Positions 57,094 to 64,000 of a DNA stretch of 64,000 bases are shown here, piece by piece. The stretch is from Athripsodes cinereus (Eukaryota; Arthropoda; Insecta; Trichoptera; Leptoceridae). Made by a program: the position numbers and the translations under genes. The notes under the pieces are model-generated. The model saw only the letters and a list, made by a program, of their open reading frames with translations, made no database searches and was not told the DNA's origin. How positions within the stretch are numbered: the stretch's first letter is position 1; each line of letters starts with the position of its first letter. Location of the stretch: contig OX388314.1 in the NCBI GenBank assembly GCA_947579605.1, positions 24,686,000 to 24,749,999 on the forward strand, in the 5' to 3' direction.

Positions 57094-57982
57094 CTGTAAA
57101 AAATAATATTTTATTTTTATCAGGATCAAAATAATGTTTAATACATACACCTTCTGTTTGCGAATTGGGTTAGCTTGTCTCGCAACGTTCCTTATCGATG
57201 CACATAAAAATATGGAAACTCATTTTAATTACAAGAGACATACCTACATAACTGATAAATTTTGTATGGATAATCGATTACGTTGGTGTTTCAAGCTTAT
57301 AATTTATTGAGTTGCTACAAATTTATTAATTTTAAAGATTTCTTCTTTGCAAATAAAATCAATTTAAAGGTAGGTAATTGTATTTAAAATAAGCTCAATA
57401 CAAATACTTTGTAACTGCTTTTATAAAAAAGTGAATCATATAATATTTATTATTATAAGTATGTTGAATATATTTGACATAAATACATTTTATAATAGTC
57501 GACAAAGGTTCATAAACGACTTCAAAAGTTTTGCAATAATCACATAAATATTTTAAAATAATTACGAAATAATTGTGTTGGTATCAAAATTTGCTTTTGT
57601 TACTATTATATTAATGTAAATATCCAAAGAAATGTAGTTAACTACTTGGTAATTAATTTATTACTAAGGTAAGCCACAATTTCAAAGAAATTTCCATTGC
57701 AGTCAAGGTGAAAATATTCGTCGAATATGTATAAAGTGAATTATGATTATTTATGTATTTGCCAAGAGAACGTATGTTAAAAGAGAAGATATTTTCTCTG
57801 TCTTTGCTAATTTTAATAAAGATGATAGTGTACTACCTTCATAAGTATTATTTTTTATTTGCAATAAAAAGTCGTAGTATTTTTCGGCAATAATTCTGAG
57901 ATTCATTTCACAATCTGCAACATTATATTGTGTGAACATTTCAAGTTCAGTTAAAAATATTGAATCTTCAAAAGGAACTCAC

Positions 57983-58648
57983 CTTGATATCTGGTTGGAA
58001 TTTATAACGTGCACAACTGATGGCATACCCATTAGCCATTGATCCTCCTGGACAGAATATACCATCTCCAATCCCTCCTGGAAATCCTACTATAGAGCGC
58101 ATCTCACTGAGAACAGCTTCTTCCATCAGCACAAAACCAGGAGCAACTTCATAAGTATAAACACTTGGATTGAGAGCATCGGTCAGCCACTGCCCTACCA
58201 ATCCATAAGGATCCACTGCAGAAAATAACTGATTCACAAAATAAGGATGACCAGTTTTCACAGAATATTGAATCACATCTTGCAACCTTTCCAATAGACG
58301 TTCGTGACTTTCCGGAACATTTTCTGGCTGAAGTTGAAGAATCTTTTTAAGGTCTTCTGGATCTCTCCATTCGGAGACTTTATTGGATCTGGATGTCCCT
58401 TGGAATACAGCTTTATTAACGAGAATATCCACTGCCTTTCTGATGAAATCTTCGTGGTTCTTTCTATTAGGAAGACTGTAAAACCAAGGGGTAGTCTGTG
58501 CACTTTCCATTGTACTTGTGATTATTTCACGAGGCTTGTTATTCCAGGATTCGTCTTCGGAGGATGTCGCGCCACACGACCCGTCGTCTGTTGACAACAG
58601 TTGCTCTTCTACTCTGAGGTCCAACAGGTCGGGAGTGTTTGCGGGCAT
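57983..58648 (-). CDS. b: Aspartate/CSAD-type decarboxylase, exon 1 (N terminus)
   Basis: Starts M-P-A-N-T-P-D-L-L-D at 58648, the first in-frame ATG. About 90 weakly conserved residues, rich in S, E and D, precede the catalytic fold. Then come T-G-H-P-Y-F-V-N-Q-L-F-S, N-P-S-V-Y-T-Y-E-V-A-P and F-C-P-G-G-S-M-A-N-G-Y-A, substrate and cofactor contacts of the family. It ends D-I-K before GTGAGT. Intron 1 is about 890 bp, intron 2 about 4.7 kb and filled with MITEs. Confidence 0.93.
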
Positions 58649-58679
58649 TTTGATTATTATTATTGATCAATTGTTTAAT

Positions 58680-61003
58680 TAAATCATTAATATTTGAATC
58701 CGGCAAGCGTCATACACACTACACTGATGGTGCACAATTAACATAGGTTTAGCCTTCGAGTCATTTAAATAGCGGTGGTAAACATTGCAAACTGAAAGTA
58801 CATAGTGTAATTAATAACTCGAGACAAAGTGGTAAGGTTTCTGGGGTTTCGCGGTTATAGTGATTATGAGAGGAAGGCCGTGGTTTATCTTAGCGTTCAC
58901 TGACATCACGTCAAATCACAGGAAACATGTCCGATTCATTATAATCGAACACAGCAACACATATCGGTAACGTGATTCGAAATTTTTTTATATTATTTTT
59001 AAATGATTGTTATTTCTTTTTTACAAATAATTTAACAGATACCTCTATTAATGAATACCTGAAGAAAGCAAAGTTAAAAAAATGTTTGCAAATTTAAAAG
59101 TGAGATTGTCAGAATAAAATCTAATTAATTATTTAAGTATGTATTCTTTATAAGATTATTCTGACTATATTGCAGTTAAGATTTGCTTTCGTAGAATTGG
59201 TGTTATACAGTAATAAGATAATATTAAAGCTAAGTAGGTAGGTATGTATTTTTTTTTTATTACCGGCAATTTCAAAAAAAAAGAAGATTATTGGGCAACA
59301 CTTTTTCTGGGGATTTTCTATAAGGAAAAAGCTTTCATAAAATAATTACACCACCAACAGATTTCTTGAAAATAATTACTTACTGTGCATAAAACCTGAG
59401 CATCATGCGGCATGCCTACGTCAAATTGAAAATCAGCATTAAACGTTTGATTAATTTACTCGTAATCGCATTAATTTAATGAAGGCATAGTAATTCCAGT
59501 TGACGGAATCAGGTTTCCAAGAAATTAAATTGTTAAAAACTCTATAAACGACAAAGCTCTGAGCACTTTTCCCAAGAATAGGTATAAGGAAATATGTTTA
59601 CCTACTTACACAAATTGTTCTCTGTATATTTTTAGAATTAAATCTGTATTATTGTCTATAATATTATTTTTTTGTTTTGCAAAAATTGTCCTCTTCTTCA
59701 TTAACTTATCAGCCCACTCTACTCGGTTTTGTTAAAGAATGTATTCACACTGTTTGATCTATCTACAATTTGGGTCAGCAAACCGAAAATTAATAGCAAA
59801 TATGTCGGCATTTTGGGGGGCCTGGGCACGGACCCTGCGTGCCCTTATGATGAAGATGGAACTCTTCCTCAACCTTTCTGTATCTTGTGTTGTCTGCGCA
59901 TTCAGTTACCTAGCACCGTCAAATTGTCTGAGGCCGTCCCTCAAACGAAGTGATAGGACTTTGGTCTTTATTCTTATAGCAAAGCACCCAAAATGGAGTG
60001 AATTACAGTAGTGACGATCTTTCCACACTTCTGATGTCTTTCTTGGTCCATGATCTGAGAGTATTTTTAAATAAATAATAAATAAATCTTTTTTGGCCAT
60101 AATTTTACACAAATTTATTATTATTATTATTTTTCTCTTTAAATTTCCTTTGCACATCATTACAGCTTTCACCCAATGTGATGTGCAAAGAGACACAATT
60201 TATACATAGCAACACAATATTCAAAACAACAAAATAAAAACAAGCAAGCAAAAGATCACCACAGAATGTTCGTTGCCTCACTTAAGGCAAAATATGTCAC
60301 AGTTCTGAGCCAACAAATTAAAAAAATACCATTGTCCTGTTGGCCGGTGAATTCATCGCCAAATTCGTTCTTCCATGGGTAGGATAGAACAACAAAATAC
60401 ATACCTATACAATAATACTCAACTTTACAAAACGTTACAGTTAACAATATTAGGCCAAAAGGTGGACTTGTTGCTGAGCAACATATTCCAGTCAACCCTA
60501 AACTTCAACATAAAAAAATGTATATGCCTACCTAAGAAATCAAAATTAATAAAAAAAATAAACAATGAAAAATAAGGAACCCAAAGTGAAAAAGTTTTAA
60601 ATTAATGAATAAATTATATATCTACATAAGATAAAATAAAATACTATAATAAAAAACAAATTAAGCAAGTGATACATTTTTGGTTAATATTAACCATTGT
60701 TTTGATACAGTTGAGATACAAACTAATAATAAATGCTCTGTCGAGGATATGAAATAAAAGTCGACTCATTTCAACTGTTTAATCCAACGGATTACTAATC
60801 AATGTTTTAATAGTTAACTACTTTATAAATTATATGTACGTATATTTATGTAGCTAACTATTAGGTATAACAATCAGCTGTTTCATTGAAGTCGAATGAA
60901 TTAACAAGTTCACTGTATTAAGAGCAATCTATAACTGGTTTATGCTTACCTATATTTTTTATTAGATACATGCATACATAGGTATATATCACATTAATGA
61001 TAC
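58680..61003. other. Upstream region of the decarboxylase, no further gene seen
   Basis: The first kilobase is the likely promoter area of the decarboxylase gene but no core element is clear. At 59790-59960 a GC-richer island with overlapping open frames (GGCCTGGGCACGGACCCTGC) stands out; it matches no family I know and may be an old repeat. At 60105-60200 lies a minus-strand LINE tail with GTCTCTTTGCACATCACATT and a (TTA)n end. Confidence 0.4.
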
Positions 61004-61011
61004 TACGCAGC

Positions 61012-61461
61012 CAGTGGCGGGACTAGACATTTGGTATTGGGCATGCGGTTTGTGTACAGTAGGTAGAATTTATTATAATTATATGTTTGAAACCAATTGT
61101 TGGACAAAACCTACATTATTTTTCTGTCCACAATTATCCAGATAGTTTAAAATGACCATCTTTTACAATATACCGTTTTAATTACACCAACATTTGAAGA
61201 AGATAAATATTTTAGGATGAAAAAGGTGACTCAAGATGCAAAGAGGTGGAATGGGACCGAAATATTTTGGGGGTCATACTAATGTAGGTATCTATGGTAA
61301 TCATTGAACGGAAGTTTGCAAAAGATTTGCTATCGTTTGGCGGAAGATTTAAATCAATTATAATTACTTGTAGTTTTTTTTAGATATTTCGTTTCGGAAA
61401 TTATAGATTTTAGTCCTTGGGCATGCGTTGCTTTTTTGCATGTATGGAAGGCACGCCACTG
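61012..61461. mobile_element. hAT-type MITE, 450 bp
   Basis: Inverted ends CAGTGGCG (61012) and CGCCACTG (to 61461) with an exact 8-bp duplication TACGCAGC on both sides (61004-61011 and 61462-61469). The GGGCATGCG words near each end (61042 and 61417) mirror each other loosely. Short perfect ends with an exact duplication mean a fairly recent hAT insertion. Confidence 0.88.
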
Positions 61462-61694
61462 TACGCAGCACACTCAATAAAGATCTGTAGTCTCTGTGAT
61501 TCAGGAGAGACGATGGTCCTGATTGAATCATGTTTTGAGAAGGTCCAGTAATAGATGCCCAAAGTAACACTACTGTTCTTTCCTCTACGAGGGTTCCGAA
61601 GGCCCGGGCGTCTATTTTTTACAATACTACATTATGCAAAACAAAAAATAAAAAGGAAAGTTAATTTGGAGATCAATAAAAATGGAGCCAGTTT

Positions 61695-61712
61695 CTCTCT
61701 CTCTCTCTCTCT
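61695..61712. repeat. (TC)n microsatellite
   Basis: Nine TC units in a row within a short open frame that is not a gene. Confidence 0.9.
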
Positions 61713-62394
61713 TACGTCCCTCTCATCACTTCTACGCCTGTAATAATAACCTATCACATTCCTCCCTTCCCAATTCACGCATCCTGTAACACTGCTTCCG
61801 CAGGCACAGAATTATTTTAGATTTATCTTACATAATTTTACTGTAGTAAATCTTAGAAACAAATATACCTAGTAAATTAAAATATCTTAGTGTACATTCA
61901 ATTCACGATTGTTCAAATATAATATTTAGTGGACATGGAGGGGTTCTTCGAAGTCGCCTGCGACATTCACGATCACACAAGACATAGCGACTGTGATCAG
62001 GACAAAGGGTTTAAACCACATCGGTAAAATTTCATAGGAGAAGCAAAAAAACTGTGGGATAAAGAAAATGACAAAAATTATTGTCATTATTATTTTACCA
62101 TCTTATTGTAATGTAGTTCTTTTATTATGTCATAAAAATTGAAGAGAAAATATTCAGGAACTATCAAGTTATAAGCAAAAAAAAACAGAAAACGACTTTT
62201 GCCTAAATTGTGGTTTAATGCCTTTGTCCTGAGCACAGTCGATAGGTAGGTACCTATTGTTTTCATTCATAATTAAAAAAAAAAAAACTTACAAAAACGT
62301 TGACAAGGGCGCTATTTTAGTCATAAAGCTCCTGAGTCCTGAAATATGGGCAGGTTATTTGGCGCTAAAAGGATGCGGATGTTTTGAATATTAT

Positions 62395-62615
62395 TGGTAA
62401 TTCTTAGCTGCCTACTGTAAATGGCAGGTATTCGATAAAACAAAGACGTTTTACATCTTATATTCAGCTTTGAGGTTTTCCACCCATCCTGAATGTTTTA
62501 ATTTCTTATTGACACTGAGAGAACAGCTTGCATACGTTTACTGCATGCGGCTGCTCTGTTAACTTCCTCACCTGTTGGGTATGCCATGGTAAGATAGTAA
62601 AAGTAGTAGTAGAAG
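62395..62615 (+). repeat. SINE-A, diverged
   Basis: Plus-strand order: TACTGTAAATGGCAGGTATTCG, CCACCCATCCTGAATGTTT, ACTGAGAGAACAGCTTGCA, and a TAG/AAG-repeat tail at 62593-62615. The head before 62395 is lost. Confidence 0.7.
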
Positions 62616-64000
62616 TAGGTCCTAGTATTTTAGGATTTATTGACGTCATGTATTTTCTGAATTTTTGCATCGTTTAATATACTAAATTTTATATTATTAT
62701 TAAGACTTTTAATACTAATGATGGAATAAAAATCTGCATTGCATCACATGCAAAAAGACTTTAAATAATTGCAATAAATACCTAACATAATATAAATAAT
62801 TTACATATAAACTGTAATGAGTATTTGTACTACATTGAAGGAGACCCAGCGACCTGGATAGCGCAGATTACTTTAAATATACATACTACTATGTAAGAAA
62901 ATGTGGACGGCAACTCGCACGCCTCTGAAGATGCACGCCACAGATATGGGTGAAACGTCAAGTTACAAAATGCTACTAACGTGCCTTTTATACTCGTATA
63001 ATTTGCAAAAATAGACCGCATGCCTACAAAAGAAAATTTAGATATAGTCTGAAATTTTCATTCATTTATTTTCATGATAAAATGTAAGGAGAATGTCTTG
63101 ACATTTTAAGTATCTTTGCGCCATTCACTGCCAAAAAAACACGTTATTACAAACATTGAAATCATTACGCCAACAAGAATAGGTACTGCAAAAAAGTTTG
63201 ATATTCATAAAAACGAGATCATAAAAAATAACTCAAATTCCTATACCAAATTGAAAACGTGGCAAGAGGGGGGGGAGGTTTAGTAGAATAGAAATGTGAA
63301 AAGTATTTTCTTAAACACCCTATACAAATATCAAATTGTAAAAATAATTGAAAAGTAAATATGAAAGCGTGAGCAATATAAAAAGTCTAGTCCTGCCACT
63401 GCAAAAGAAAAAAACCACCCACGGTTACTCATTCCTGAAGAAGGAAAATATTCCAATAAATTGTAACATACCCCGCATTATATTATCATATTGCATTTCT
63501 GTAGATGTAAGTACCTAATATTCTGTAGACGTGATGATGTGATATTGAAGACTCACAAACCTTCGCGTGCAATTAATAGGAAAATTGAAAACTGAAGCTA
63601 TTCTGTTATCAACAAATTCATTGTTCATATTATGTTATGGATTATATTTCTAATGTCGTGTAAAAAAATTTGAATTCCTAATTAGATCATTAATTCCAAA
63701 ACGATTCATTCAAAAGTAACATTCGCAACATAGAATCAAATAGACATATTTATATGAAGGGTAGATTTTTGGTTGATTAAAAGGCATTTCCAACCAACAA
63801 TAAACCCTTCTGTTGTAATAAAAATTGCTGATTAATGAAGGAAACAAATTTTATCTGAAAAAAATACTGAAATTTGCAAAATTCAGCAATGGGTTAATCA
63901 TCAATTCAAATTAATAAATCTTTAATAAATAATTTGCAAAAATTAGATTTACCGGTTAATTTGTACATTAAAATTCAAAAATCTATTAAAATAAACACTT
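62616..64000. other. AT-rich end of the window, no gene seen
   Basis: No supportable coding frame was found. The patch 63190-63290 (GGTACTGCAAAAAAGTTTG...TCAAATTCCTATACCA...GGGGGGGGAGG) resembles the interior of the MITE at 42452 and is a likely fragment of that family. Confidence 0.45.

Noticed and set aside
59739..60011. Overlapping frames in a GC-richer island upstream of the decarboxylase
   Set aside because: Neither frame shows a recognisable domain; could be a repeat or old gene fragment, so it is described only as an unexplained island.

Overview
This is AT-rich animal nuclear DNA with intron-split genes and dense young and old transposon copies. It looks like an insect, most likely a moth or butterfly (Lepidoptera). 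That rests on the LINE 3' tails with a GCGATAA-type hairpin and a TTATTA-type repeat, the frequent GTAGGTAC words, the Helitron-like ends (GTGTCACGG...CAGCTAGT) and the insect-type protein sequences. The species is not identified. No bacterial operons, rRNA genes, CRISPR arrays or functional tRNA genes were seen.

Six host genes can be supported. Two related GTPases (15009-16427 and 22340-23743, both +) lie about 6 kb apart. Each has an N-terminal AIG1/GIMAP-like P-loop GTPase domain, a charged C-terminal coiled coil and a terminal CaaX prenylation box (CVMQ and CIIL). POP1, an RNase P/MRP subunit, follows at 24423-28503 (+, four exons). An acyl-protein thioesterase (LYPLA/APT) occupies 35678-45767 (-, five coding exons with large repeat-filled introns). 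A REXO5-like DEDDh RNA exonuclease lies at 47555-49865 (+, two exons). An aspartate/cysteine-sulfinate-type PLP decarboxylase, most likely the insect beta-alanine enzyme Black, lies at 51391-58648 (-, three coding exons). The last four are a mix of RNA processing, depalmitoylation and cuticle/amine metabolism and show no sign of acting together.

The rest is mobile DNA. At 2167-7857 there is a retrotransposon-like composite with two nearly identical 625-bp repeats and a 160-bp module in permuted order (A-B-interior-B-A); its non-coding interior is full of short hairpin repeats. At 12296-14728 a hAT-type transposon has 17-bp terminal inverted repeats, an 8-bp target duplication and a frameshifted transposase. 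A second, decayed hAT copy with an intact 8-bp duplication lies in the thioesterase intron (43949-45171). Short non-autonomous elements with recognisable ends and target duplications lie at 1086, 21114, 28529, 39036, 42452 and 61012 (hAT type) and 29382 (pogo/Tc1 type). There are also fold-back elements, two tRNA-like SINE families in many copies, Helitron-like copies and numerous 5'-truncated LINE ends.

Exon boundaries were placed by hand from GT/AG sites, reading frame and family knowledge. Percent identities are given only where bases were compared by eye.
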